Below, piece after piece: positions 10,191 to 18,628 of a stretch of 64,000 nt of DNA. The stretch is from an uncultured Ruminococcus sp. (lineage in GTDB: Bacteria; Bacillota; Clostridia; Oscillospirales; Ruminococcaceae): contig CASEUJ010000018.1 in assembly GCA_949291125.1 (NCBI GenBank), positions 1-64,000 of the forward strand. The letters run 5' to 3'. Position numbers and translations under genes: made by a program. The first letter of the stretch is position 1; the number at the start of each line of letters is the position of its first letter. The notes below the pieces were generated by a model. That model was given only the letters and a program-made list of their open reading frames with translations. It had not been told where the DNA came from and made no database searches.

Positions 10191-10226
10191 ATCATGCGGC
10201 ACCCGGTTGCCCCGATGCCGCATGAT
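10191..10226. repeat. Perfect 11-bp inverted repeat between glmU and pth
   Basis: ATCATGCGGCA at 10191-10201 and TGCCGCATGAT at 10216-10226 are perfect complements around 14 bases. No T-run follows in the direction of transcription, so it is not a standard terminator. It may stabilise or process the glmU-pth message. Confidence 0.7.
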
Positions 10227-10255
10227 TTCCTTCCAATGAAATTGTAATCGCTTTC

Positions 10256-11650
10256 TTATTCCTCATCATCTGACGGGAACAGCTTGCTGCGCAGCTTTTT
10301 CTTGCTGTAGCCTTCCTTCAGCTTGAGATCTGCACGCTCCACTGCCAGCGCATATTCCGGCACATCTTTTGTTACTGTCGTACCAGCCGCCGTGTATGCA
10401 CCCTTGCCGAGTTTCACTGGTGCGATTAGGTTTGTATTACAACCAATAAAGCAATTGTCGCCGATGACGCAGCGATTTTTGGTCATGCCGTCGTAATTTA
10501 CCGTCACAGTACCGCAGCCGAAGTTGACCTTTTTGCCTACGTCACTGTCGCCGACATAGGTCAGGTGTGCGATGGCAGTCTGTTCGCCGACGACGGAATT
10601 CTTGACTTCCACAAAGTCGCCGATCTTCACGCCGTTTTTCAGATGAGAATTCGGACGGATGTGAACAAACGGTCCTGCCTTTACCGCGTCTTCGATCACC
10701 GAATCATATGCCTGCACTGCATTAAGCATCACCTGATCGCCAATCGTGCAGTTTTCGATCAGGCAATTCGGTCCGATGGTGCATTTGCTGCCAATCTTAG
10801 TTTTCCCCTTTAATATAGTACCCGGCAGAATGGTGGTCTCAGCGCCGATCTCCACCTCATTGCCAATGATCACGCCGTCGGTGCAGACAAAGTTGACGCC
10901 ATTGTCCATATGCTGATCGAGAATGCGTTGGCGTGCCACTTCGTTGAGGTGCAATAAGTCTTTGCGCGTATTCGCGCCGAGAATCACGTCAGTATTTTCC
11001 GTGCGGTAAGCGCTCGCCTTCATGCCGCGCTCAATCGCAAGGCCGATAGTATCGGTCAGATAGAATTCGCCCTGTGCATTCGACTGGGACAAACCGCCCA
11101 AAAGCTCCAGCAGTGACTTTGTGCGGAACCAGTATGCGCCGGAGTTGACTTCTTTAACCGCACGCTGTGCATCGGTCGCATCCTTTTCCTCCACAATTGC
11201 CGCAATGCCAGACTGGCTGCGAAGTACTCTGCCATAGCCCTTCGGATCAGAAAGCTCGGCAGTGACAACCGTCACGGCATTTTCCCGCGCCGTGTGCTGT
11301 TTTAAGGATTGCAGAATCGTTTCACTGTCCATAAACGGCGCGTCGCCGCAGAGCACAAGCGTATTACCGTCCTCAAACTCACGGATGAATTTTTCCGCCT
11401 GCATCACCGCATGACCGGTGCCGAGCTGTTCTGCTTGATATGCGGTGCGATAACGTTCGCCGAGATAGAGCTCGATGTACTGTGCCTTATAACCGGTAAC
11501 AACACAGATCCGGCTCAGCCCTGCCTTCTCGCAGGCGCGGATTACCCATCCGAGCATCGGCACATCCAGCACCCGGAGCATCGGCTTTGGAATCGCCGCC
11601 TTCATGCGATTGCCGTAACCGCCGGCAAGAATCACTACTTGGTTCATCAT
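10256..11650 (-). CDS. glmU: Bifunctional N-acetylglucosamine-1-phosphate uridyltransferase / glucosamine-1-phosphate acetyltransferase
   Basis: Makes UDP-GlcNAc for peptidoglycan in two steps (464 aa). The N-terminal nucleotidyltransferase reads VVILAGGYGNRMKAAIPKPM, with LAGG where most GlmU proteins have LAAG. The C-terminal half is a left-handed beta-helix with hexapeptide repeats and the acetyltransferase segment HLTYVGDSDVGKKVNFGCG and NYDGMTK. The ATG at 11650 has AGGAGG eight bases upstream. It heads the operon with pth and mfd; the prs gene often found between glmU and pth in Bacillota is absent. Confidence 0.95.
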   Translation of the reverse strand: MMNQVVILAGGYGNRMKAAIPKPMLRVLDVPMLGWVIRACEKAGLSRICVVTGYKAQYIELYLGERYRTAYQAEQLGTGHAVMQAEKFIREFEDGNTLVLCGDAPFMDSETILQSLKQHTARENAVTVVTAELSDPKGYGRVLRSQSGIAAIVEEKDATDAQRAVKEVNSGAYWFRTKSLLELLGGLSQSNAQGEFYLTDTIGLAIERGMKASAYRTENTDVILGANTRKDLLHLNEVARQRILDQHMDNGVNFVCTDGVIIGNEVEIGAETTILPGTILKGKTKIGSKCTIGPNCLIENCTIGDQVMLNAVQAYDSVIEDAVKAGPFVHIRPNSHLKNGVKIGDFVEVKNSVVGEQTAIAHLTYVGDSDVGKKVNFGCGTVTVNYDGMTKNRCVIGDNCFIGCNTNLIAPVKLGKGAYTAAGTTVTKDVPEYALAVERADLKLKEGYSKKKLRSKLFPSDDEE

Positions 11651-11799
11651 AATACGTTCCTCCTGTATCATTGCATCCAAAAGGGAAACATCATCTCATC
11701 TGTATGCCACCGCATACGTTAGGGAATCACACCATTTCAGATTTTATCATCTCACGTTTTGTCCGGCAGCATTTTTGCCGGCGCAAAACACCTTCTTCT

Positions 11800-11828
11800 A
11801 TTATGACAAATGCACGCGCCATTTTCAA
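11800..11828 (-). promoter_or_regulatory. Probable promoter of glmU-pth-mfd
   Basis: Minus strand TTGAAA, a 17-base spacer, CATAAT, about 150 bases upstream of glmU. Apart from this and the ppdK promoter, I see nothing in the 394-base glmU-ppdK gap. Confidence 0.6.
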
Positions 11829-11932
11829 GTGTTTTTGTAAAAAATTCTTCAGCAATTGTGATTTTTGTATAAGTTGCCACAAAAAAAGGGGGAGAATTTT
11901 TTGAAAAAATGTATAGTATTTTCTTGTGAAAT

Positions 11933-11942
11933 GTGTTATAAT
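11933..11942 (+). promoter_or_regulatory. ppdK promoter, extended -10 type
   Basis: TGTG precedes TATAAT at 11937-11942, with no good -35 at the usual distance. The leader to the ATG is about 95 bases and ends with GGAGG. Confidence 0.6.
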
Positions 11943-12044
11943 AAAAGTACGCCGGTTAAAATCGGAAAAATCACCATATTTTTCCATGCCTGTTTCTCAG
12001 GCTGCCGGAGAAATTATCGAAATTTTTATTGGAGGTAGTTACCA

Positions 12045-14672
12045 ATGGCAAAGAAGTATTGTTATCTGTTCTCTGAGGGTAACGCAAACATGAGAGAGCT
12101 CCTCGGCGGTAAGGGTGCAAACCTGGCGGAAATGACCAAGATCGGTCTTCCGGTTCCGCAGGGCTTCACCATTTCAACTGAGGCCTGCACACAGTATTAC
12201 GAAGATGGTCGTGAGATCAACCCGGATATCCAAGCTGAGATCAACGAGTACATTGTAAAAATGGAAGGCATCACCGGCAAGAAGTTCGGCGATAAGGAAA
12301 ATCCGCTGCTAGTATCCGTTCGTTCTGGTGCACGTGCATCCATGCCGGGTATGATGGACACCATCCTGAACCTCGGTCTGAACGAAGAAGTCGTTGAGAC
12401 AATCGCAAAGCAGTCTGGCAATCCGCGTTGGGCATGGGACTGCTACAGAAGATTTATCCAGATGTATTCCGACGTTGTTATGGAAGTCGGCAAGAAGTAT
12501 TTCGAAGAACTCATCGACAAGATGAAGGCTGAAAAGGGCGTCACACAGGACGTGGAACTGACAGCAGACGACCTGAAGGAACTGGCAAATCAGTTCAAGG
12601 CTGAATATAAAGAAAAGATCGGCGCAGATTTCCCGTCTGATCCGAAGGAACAGCTCATGGGTGCCATCAAGGCTGTATTCCGCAGCTGGGACAACCCGCG
12701 TGCAAACGTATATCGCCGCGACAACGATATCCCGTACTCCTGGGGTACTGCTGTAAACGTACAGTCCATGGCATTTGGTAACATGGGTGACGACTGCGGT
12801 ACTGGTGTCGCATTCACACGTGACCCGGCAACTGGTGCAAAGGGTCTGTTCGGCGAATTTTTGACCAACGCACAGGGCGAAGACGTGGTTGCTGGCGTTC
12901 GTACCCCGATGCACATCTCCGAGATGGAAGAGAAGTTCCCGGAGGCTTTCGCGCAATTCAAGGAAGTTTGCAGCATCCTGGAAAACCACTACAGAGATAT
13001 GCAGGACATGGAGTTTACCGTAGAACACGGCAAGCTCTACATGCTCCAGACCAGAAATGGTAAGAGAACCGCTCAGGCTGCACTGAAGATCGCCTGCGAC
13101 CTCGTAGACGAAGGCATGCGTACCGAGGAAGAAGCAGTTCTGATGATCGACCCGAGAAACCTCGACACCCTGCTTCACCCGCAGTTCGACGCAAAGGCTC
13201 TGAAGGCTGCTACTCCGCTGGGCAAGGGCCTGGGCGCATCGCCGGGCGCTGCTTGCGGTAAGGTTGTTTTCACTGCAGACGACGCTGAGGCATGGAACGC
13301 AAAGGGCGAAAAGGTCGTTTTGGTTCGTCTGGAGACTTCTCCGGAAGACATCACCGGCATGAAGGCATCTCAGGGTATCCTGACCGTTCGCGGCGGTATG
13401 ACCTCTCACGCTGCCGTTGTTGCACGTGGTATGGGTACTTGCTGCGTATCTGGCTGCTCCGACATCAACATGGATGAGGACAACAAGGTATTTACCCTGG
13501 GTGGTGTAGAATTCCACGAAGGCGACTATATCTCCATCGACGGCTCGACTGGTAATATCTATCAGGGTATCATCCCGACCGTAGACGCATCCATCGCTGG
13601 CGAATTCGGCCGCGTAATGGCATGGGCAGACAAGTACAGAACCATGAAGGTGCGTACCAATGCAGATACACCGGCTGATGCAAAGAAGGCTCGTGAGCTG
13701 GGCGCTGAAGGTATTGGTCTGTGCCGTACCGAACACATGTTCTTTGAGGCTGACAGAATTGCAGCATTCCGTGAAATGATCTGCTCTGACACCGTAGAAG
13801 AAAGAGAAACTGCACTGGCAAAGATCGAGCCGATGCAGCAGGGTGACTTCGAAGCGCTGTATGAGGCACTGGAAGGCAACCCGGTTACCATCCGTTTCCT
13901 GGATCCGCCGCTCCACGAATTTGTTCCGACCGAAGAGGAGGACATCAAGAAGCTGGCTGACGCACAGGGCAAGACTGTAGAAGAGATCAAGGCGATCATT
14001 GCCTCTCTCCACGAGTTCAACCCGATGATGGGTCACCGCGGCTGCCGTCTGGCTGTGACCTATCCGGAGATCGCAAAGATGCAGACCAAGGCAATCATCA
14101 AGGCTGCGATCAATGTGAAGAAGAAGCATCCGGATTGGAATGTAAAGCCGGAGATCATGATCCCGCTGGTTGGCGACGTAAAGGAACTGAAGTATGTCAA
14201 GAAGGTTGTCGTTGAGACAGCTGACGCAGAGATCGCAGCTGCTGGCAGCGACCTGACATACGAAGTTGGTACCATGATCGAGATTCCGCGTGCTGCGCTG
14301 ACCGCAGATGAGATCGCAAAGGAAGCAGACTTCTTCTGCTTTGGTACAAACGACCTGACCCAGATGACTTACGGCTTCTCTCGTGACGATGCTGGTAAGT
14401 TCCTCAACGCATACTATGACGCAAAAATCTTTGAGAACGATCCGTTTGCAAAGCTGGATCAGGTCGGCGTAGGCAAGCTGATGAAAATGGCAATCGAACT
14501 CGGCAAGCCGGCAAATCCGGCGCTCCACTGCGGTATCTGCGGCGAGCACGGCGGCGACCCGTCTTCTGTTGAGTTCTGCCACAAGATTGGCCTGGACTAT
14601 GTTTCTTGCTCGCCGTTCCGTGTGCCGATCGCAAGACTGGCTGCGGCACAGGCTGCAATCTCTAACAAGTAA
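12045..14672 (+). CDS. ppdK: Pyruvate, phosphate dikinase
   Basis: Interconverts phosphoenolpyruvate, AMP and PPi with pyruvate, ATP and Pi; in anaerobic cellulolytic Ruminococcaceae it often takes part in PPi-linked glycolysis. The 875-aa length is typical. It has the ATP-grasp N-terminus (LLGGKGANLAEM and SVRSGARASMPGMMDT), the phosphohistidine domain GGMTSHAAVVARGMGT with the catalytic His, and the TIM-barrel PEP site with GCRLAVTYPEI, FGTNDLTQMTYGFSRDD and CGICGEHGG. GGAGG lies nine bases before the ATG. Codon choice is strongly biased compared with its neighbours, as in highly expressed genes, which also leaves a long open frame on the other strand. Single-gene unit. Confidence 0.98.
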   Translation: MAKKYCYLFSEGNANMRELLGGKGANLAEMTKIGLPVPQGFTISTEACTQYYEDGREINPDIQAEINEYIVKMEGITGKKFGDKENPLLVSVRSGARASMPGMMDTILNLGLNEEVVETIAKQSGNPRWAWDCYRRFIQMYSDVVMEVGKKYFEELIDKMKAEKGVTQDVELTADDLKELANQFKAEYKEKIGADFPSDPKEQLMGAIKAVFRSWDNPRANVYRRDNDIPYSWGTAVNVQSMAFGNMGDDCGTGVAFTRDPATGAKGLFGEFLTNAQGEDVVAGVRTPMHISEMEEKFPEAFAQFKEVCSILENHYRDMQDMEFTVEHGKLYMLQTRNGKRTAQAALKIACDLVDEGMRTEEEAVLMIDPRNLDTLLHPQFDAKALKAATPLGKGLGASPGAACGKVVFTADDAEAWNAKGEKVVLVRLETSPEDITGMKASQGILTVRGGMTSHAAVVARGMGTCCVSGCSDINMDEDNKVFTLGGVEFHEGDYISIDGSTGNIYQGIIPTVDASIAGEFGRVMAWADKYRTMKVRTNADTPADAKKARELGAEGIGLCRTEHMFFEADRIAAFREMICSDTVEERETALAKIEPMQQGDFEALYEALEGNPVTIRFLDPPLHEFVPTEEEDIKKLADAQGKTVEEIKAIIASLHEFNPMMGHRGCRLAVTYPEIAKMQTKAIIKAAINVKKKHPDWNVKPEIMIPLVGDVKELKYVKKVVVETADAEIAAAGSDLTYEVGTMIEIPRAALTADEIAKEADFFCFGTNDLTQMTYGFSRDDAGKFLNAYYDAKIFENDPFAKLDQVGVGKLMKMAIELGKPANPALHCGICGEHGGDPSSVEFCHKIGLDYVSCSPFRVPIARLAAAQAAISNK

Positions 14673-14833
14673 TCCAAAAGTTATTTTTACCATTTACCAT
14701 TTCGGAAACATGCATTTCTTCCGCTTTGGATGGTCGCATCACATAGGGCTGCGGACAAGCAGCTTTATCGCGGCATCCGGGTTTCGTTCAAATCCGAAAT
14801 GATTACGATCCCGAATTGATCTTTCAAAATAAG

Positions 14834-14876
14834 AAATCGCTCTCTTGTCACGATCGACAGGAGAGCGATTTTGTAT
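14834..14876. terminator. Terminator between ppdK and the anti-sigma gene
   Basis: Stem AATCGCTCTC/GAGAGCGATT with a 16-base loop and T-rich tails on both strands. The 160 bases between ppdK and this hairpin show no other structure I can name. Confidence 0.85.
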
Positions 14877-14929
14877 TTCTATTTGGTTTTAGAGGAACAT
14901 ATGGAAAAGAGCGTTTGTGAAACAGGCGA

Positions 14930-16333
14930 TCAGGTCAGGTCGGAGAGGTCGAGGATAGGACAACCGGCATCGATAGATTCGGCAGGATAGCCGCTCGGAC
15001 TAACCAGATCCAGATACAAATTCCCAAGCCAATCCTCATCCACCAGATATGCCAACTGTACCGTTGCGCTTTCACCAGGTGCAATATCAAAAATACCGTT
15101 TTTCTCGTGGGTCTGCTGGGTCGCAAAGCTAAAGAAAGAGTTGTCTGCCATCAGATCCCATGTGGTTTCCCAATTATACTCAATGCCTTCGTCCCAATCC
15201 TTCACACGCATATTTACAATGTGGTCGTCCTCAAGCTGGAACAACGGCGCAAAAATCCCGACGCCAGCAGACTCTGTACCCGTATTGGTATAGGTCAGTT
15301 CCAGCACCAGTACCTGCATGGTCGTAGTTTCTTCTGAAATCACCTCATTCAAAGAATTGATTCCATCCCCACAGCGAATCAACGAACGCTTTGTAGTGAT
15401 TTTTCCGTTTTTATCCAGATAGCCACTATAATCTGCATCTAATCCAATACAATCGGTGTTGATTCCAGTAAAATCATCCTGCAATGTGGCACTGTTGATG
15501 GTGACACTGAAATCGCCGCCATCCATACCACTTAAACCACTTAAATCAACCGTATCGCCGACGTTACACAGGTTCAGATTCTCCGGTTCAAACTGCAAAG
15601 GAATTGCCTCATTGTCACCATCTACATTCGGTTCTGCATAGGCATCATCCCACATCACCGCCGTTTCTTCCTCTGTCGGCACCAAGGTTAAGTTTTCTGC
15701 AATCTGTCTTGTCTCCTCCTCGCTCATGCCATCCACAAAGAGCTGTGCCACATACAGGGTGTCGGTGAATGCCACCCACATTTCATCATAGCCCTCATCT
15801 CTCTGAACATACATGACGGTGTTGCCGCTTTTGGTGGTATAGGTCTGTTGATTTGTTACATATTCAGTCATGGTAGAAAGTGACATCGTGTCCGAAGGCA
15901 GCTTCCAGAATATCGGGGTCATAGACTGTCCGATCTTTTCATTTCTGTACTTGCCGTCCTCGCCACAGACAAGTCCCTCCGGCAGCCAACCATAGGAAAG
16001 CGACATGATCTGGTCGGAGTCGACAAGATCGCTGCCGGCATCGATCTGGATGGTATTCTGGTGTGGATTCGTCCGAGTCTGCCATGCCTGATAGGCATAA
16101 TTTGCCGCCACGGCAATACTCGGGGTCAGGATCGCCGCCGACAAGACGCCGGCAAGCAGGATTGTTGTGGTTCGTTTCATTGTAAACCGCCTTTCTGTCG
16201 CAGAAGAAATCATCTCTCTTTTTTTGCGTTCATATGCCTGTGAAAATTGTGGTTCCGGCGCGTCTGGAGAGAACGCCTGTTCCACAACTTTTTCCCACTC
16301 TTCTCTGTCTTTATACGGAAAATAGTTCTGCAT
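14930..16333 (-). CDS. Membrane-bound anti-sigma-like protein (partner of the upstream ECF sigma factor)
   Basis: The 467-aa single-pass membrane protein has about 52 cytoplasmic residues, one hydrophobic segment TTILLAGVLSAAILTPSIAV (near 54-75), and a large extracytoplasmic part with two regions separated near residue 250. I recognise no catalytic motif. The anti-sigma role is inferred from gene order: the ATG lies inside the last codons of the sigma gene (23-base overlap), with AAAGGAG in the sigma frame. The external domain probably senses an envelope signal or is clipped by proteases. The arrangement repeats at 57.6-59.5 kb with an unrelated-looking external domain. Confidence 0.75.
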   Translation of the reverse strand: MQNYFPYKDREEWEKVVEQAFSPDAPEPQFSQAYERKKREMISSATERRFTMKRTTTILLAGVLSAAILTPSIAVAANYAYQAWQTRTNPHQNTIQIDAGSDLVDSDQIMSLSYGWLPEGLVCGEDGKYRNEKIGQSMTPIFWKLPSDTMSLSTMTEYVTNQQTYTTKSGNTVMYVQRDEGYDEMWVAFTDTLYVAQLFVDGMSEEETRQIAENLTLVPTEEETAVMWDDAYAEPNVDGDNEAIPLQFEPENLNLCNVGDTVDLSGLSGMDGGDFSVTINSATLQDDFTGINTDCIGLDADYSGYLDKNGKITTKRSLIRCGDGINSLNEVISEETTTMQVLVLELTYTNTGTESAGVGIFAPLFQLEDDHIVNMRVKDWDEGIEYNWETTWDLMADNSFFSFATQQTHEKNGIFDIAPGESATVQLAYLVDEDWLGNLYLDLVSPSGYPAESIDAGCPILDLSDLT

Positions 16334-16871
16334 ACCTTGTCACTCCTTTGGCTCGCATCATGGATTTTCGCGCGCGTTCAAATCGCTTTCGCACGGTATT
16401 TTCCTTCATGGACATCCGCTCTGCGATCTCACGGAACGTTAGTCCTTCGACACAGTGCATCAACACGATCCGGCTGTCCGTTTCGCTGAGCGTCCCCAGC
16501 ATCTCTTCCAGCGCCGCCTGTTGTTGGGTATAGAGCATCGACTGTTCCAGCGAGTCGATCTGATCCTCCGTTTCCGGCACTTCATAAACCCGTTCGTCCC
16601 ATGGGGCACGCCTGCCGTTTTCCACCGCATTTTTGCGGTATTGGTCGATGGCACGGCTGCGGATCAGGCGAATGATATACTGCTTCGTTCTGGCGCTCTC
16701 CGGCTCGTCAAATTTATCCAGATGGCGCAGCAGATAGCAGAACGCCTCTGACACCGCATCCTCCGCCTGATGTGGGTGGTGCAGGATCGCATAAGCGATA
16801 TGATACATGGGCTTTTCATATAAGTGATAAAGCAGTAAGATCCGCTCTTTTCTCTGCATCTTTGCATCCAT
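16311..16871 (-). CDS. ECF-type RNA polymerase sigma factor
   Basis: A 186-aa sigma-70 family protein of extracytoplasmic-function size. Region 2 includes HQAEDAVSEAFCYLLRHL. Region 4 is a helix-turn-helix with GLTFREIAERMSMKENTVRK. The ATG at 16871 has GGAGGTG upstream; the longer frame to 16946 lacks a site. Co-transcribed and translationally coupled with the membrane protein that follows. The target promoter is unknown. A small RNA unit ends about 160 bases upstream, so the sigma gene either has its own promoter after that terminator or is reached by read-through. Confidence 0.92.
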   Translation of the reverse strand: MDAKMQRKERILLLYHLYEKPMYHIAYAILHHPHQAEDAVSEAFCYLLRHLDKFDEPESARTKQYIIRLIRSRAIDQYRKNAVENGRRAPWDERVYEVPETEDQIDSLEQSMLYTQQQAALEEMLGTLSETDSRIVLMHCVEGLTFREIAERMSMKENTVRKRFERARKSMMRAKGVTRYAELFSV

Positions 16872-17027
16872 CTCGTTCACCTCCGTCCCGTCCTTTGAAA
16901 CCGGCGCTATGCATTTTGGAGATGCAATTGAAAGACACCGGGGCAATTGATTTGCCAGCTTACTGCGCAGCAGCTTTCATAAAATATGACGCAGCACTTA
17001 CGCATTCGTGACGGCACAAGCCAAAAA

Positions 17028-17183
17028 AAGATAAAAAAATGCCAGGAACCTCAAGATTCCCGGCAAAAATCAAATAAAATCATGTAGAACAAAAGAAAGG
17101 AGACAACAAAACGAGTGATAACATCAGAATATACCAACTTGACCCCAAAAACGAGTCAGATATCATCTGATTTACTTATCACT
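17028..17183 (-). ncRNA. Candidate small structured RNA (or terminator-controlled leader of the sigma operon)
   Basis: A compact unit with three clear parts. First, a promoter at 17190-17218. Second, right at the predicted transcription start, a stem in which GTGATAA (17182-17176 on the minus strand) pairs with TTATCAC (17121-17115), extended across an internal loop by ATCAGA/TCTGAT. Third, an intrinsic terminator at 17030-17064. The transcript would be about 155 nt. I found no convincing reading frame; a 28-codon ATG frame has no ribosome site. It matches no RNA family I can identify. It could be a free small RNA or an attenuator before the sigma gene. Confidence 0.5.
17030..17064 (-). terminator. 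Intrinsic terminator of the candidate small RNA
   Basis: On the minus strand GCCGGGAA pairs with TTCCTGGC (one G-T pair, 8-base loop), followed by ATTTTTTTATC. Confidence 0.8.
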
Positions 17184-17189
17184 GTATTC

Positions 17190-17218
17190 ATTATACACGA
17201 TTTTTCTGGAAACGTCAA
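17190..17218 (-). promoter_or_regulatory. Promoter of the candidate small RNA
   Basis: Minus strand TTGACG, a 17-base spacer, TATAAT. The start would fall near 17183, the first base of the closing stem. Confidence 0.8.
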
Positions 17219-17362
17219 GAGGTTCGGGGAATTTTTTTGAAAAATCACAAAGTTTGTAGATTTCACACAAATTCATGTTCTTGATCTTATACAATATTTC
17301 AAAAATGACTGTCGAAAGAGAAAAAATGGTGTTCATATGTGCGATCTCAGTCGAATGCAGCT

Positions 17363-17392
17363 TTGTATAACTCGCGTCCGGCGCGGCATACT
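17363..17392 (+). promoter_or_regulatory. Possible promoter of the DUF378/PG-binding cluster
   Basis: TTGTAT, an 18-base spacer, CATACT, about 70 bases upstream of the first gene. Weak match. I see no other signal between 17219 and 17463. Confidence 0.35.
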
Positions 17393-17463
17393 ATTGTTGT
17401 ACCGCTGTGACCCGATCGGACAAGATCGACACGGCATCGTACAGAAAAGAGGTGGAAAAAACA

Positions 17464-17688
17464 ATGTGGGATAAACTTGCACTGATCCTCCTGATCATTG
17501 GCGGTGTTAACTGGGGTCTCGTCGGCATCTTCCAGTTCGATCTGGTCGCCTGGCTCTTTGGCGGCGCAGGATCGTTTATCAGCCGTGCGATCTATATCAT
17601 TGTGGCGATCGCAGCGCTGTGGTGCATGACCTTCTTGTTCCGAAGAGAGGCACTCACCGATCCAGCAACTGTTTCCGAACGCCGATAA
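17464..17688 (+). CDS. DUF378 family small membrane protein
   Basis: A 74-aa protein with two transmembrane segments: LALILLIIGGVNWGLVGIF (residues about 4-22) and AIYIIVAIAALWCMTFLF (about 42-59). The GGVNWGLVG motif and size are characteristic of DUF378, whose function is unknown. The ATG at 17464 has AGAGGTGG upstream; the longer frame to 17407 has no site. It lies 173 bases before the Pro-rich gene, same strand. Confidence 0.85.
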   Translation: MWDKLALILLIIGGVNWGLVGIFQFDLVAWLFGGAGSFISRAIYIIVAIAALWCMTFLFRREALTDPATVSERR

Positions 17689-17861
17689 ATCCGGATGACA
17701 AAGACCGCCGCGTGCCTCTTTGCATCCAAGCTGCCGTCAAAGACACAGGGAAAAAGCGGTGTTTTTGGCGGCGGCTTTTGTTTTTGCCGATGGCATAATC
17801 CTGTTACGAAGCCGCATACACTAACACAGAATCATTTTTGTCCACAAGGAGGTAACCCCTT

Positions 17862-18605
17862 ATGCATCCTCAAACACCGGAAGAATATCAAGAAGAACTG
17901 ATGCGCCTCTATCGCGCTGCCCATCCGGCACCAATGTCCAATCCACAGCCGACACCGCCGGAACCAGAACCAGAGCCGGCGCCGATTCCGCAACCGAGAC
18001 CCATGCCCATTCCGGAGCCGCAGCCAAAACCAGAACCAACCCCTGTGCCAATGCCAGAGCCAGAGCCAACGCCGATTCCGCAGCCGCAGCCAAAGCCCAT
18101 GCCGCAGCCAGAACCGGCGCCGGAGATTACACCCGAACCAATGCCAGAGCCTACACCAGTACCCGAACCAGAGCCAACGCCAAAACCGCCATTTGCCCCC
18201 CAGCCACAGGCGGAACAGACCGCGATCGGATGGATTCAGGTCATCACACGCATCGCCGGAAATGCCAAAGCTCTGCCCGATGTTTCTGTGACAATTACGA
18301 GTACGCAGGGCGACCAACTACAGCTTGAGCGCGTCGCCGTCACTGATGAAAGCGGCGAAACGGAGAAGATCCCGCTTCCTGTACCGGATGCATCGCTTTC
18401 TCTCGATCTCGATGAAACACGCCAGCCTTACAGCACCTATGATGTCAGCGTCCATGCACCGGGCTATTACCGACAGCGCAGCGAAAAAGTCCCGGTCTTT
18501 GCCGGGATCACCTCGCGGCAGATCTTCTCCATGATCCCTCTTGTCAGCGATTTGCAAACGCCGCCGGAAACGATCGTTTTCCAGAATAATGAGCCTAAAT
18601 TTTAA
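17862..18605 (+). CDS. Proline-rich protein with a C-terminal Ig-like/carboxypeptidase-regulatory-like domain
   Basis: The 247-aa product has no signal peptide. Residues about 25-115 are a Pro/Glu/Gln/Met-rich stretch of PEPEPAP and PIPQPQP units. Residues about 122-235 look like a beta-sandwich ([20 protein letters not shown] and [18 protein letters not shown]), resembling the regulatory-like folds often found in surface proteins. GGAGGT precedes the ATG. The next gene, a SpoIID/PG-binding protein, starts 23 bases later, so they are co-transcribed. The Pro-rich part probably acts as an extended spacer. Function unknown. Confidence 0.75.
   Translation: MHPQTPEEYQEELMRLYRAAHPAPMSNPQPTPPEPEPEPAPIPQPRPMPIPEPQPKPEPTPVPMPEPEPTPIPQPQPKPMPQPEPAPEITPEPMPEPTPVPEPEPTPKPPFAPQPQAEQTAIGWIQVITRIAGNAKALPDVSVTITSTQGDQLQLERVAVTDESGETEKIPLPVPDASLSLDLDETRQPYSTYDVSVHAPGYYRQRSEKVPVFAGITSRQIFSMIPLVSDLQTPPETIVFQNNEPKF
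17940..18195 (+). repeat. Degenerate short repeats coding for the Pro/Glu-rich spacer
   Basis: Repeated 6-18 bp units rich in CCA, CCG and GAG codons, irregular in length. Likely length-variable. Confidence 0.7.
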
Positions 18606-18628
18606 CAGAGAAAGGCGGTAGAACACAT

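Noticed and set aside
12309-14693. Very long open frame (794 codons) on the minus strand opposite ppdK
   Set aside because: It mirrors the strongly biased codons of ppdK, has no ribosome site or recognisable motif, and its Cys/His/Val-rich composition is typical of antisense shadows.
17080-17170. 28-codon hydrophobic peptide on the minus strand inside the candidate RNA, a possible type I toxin
   Set aside because: There is no Shine-Dalgarno sequence before its ATG and the composition matches no toxin family I recognise; the RNA structure explains the region better.
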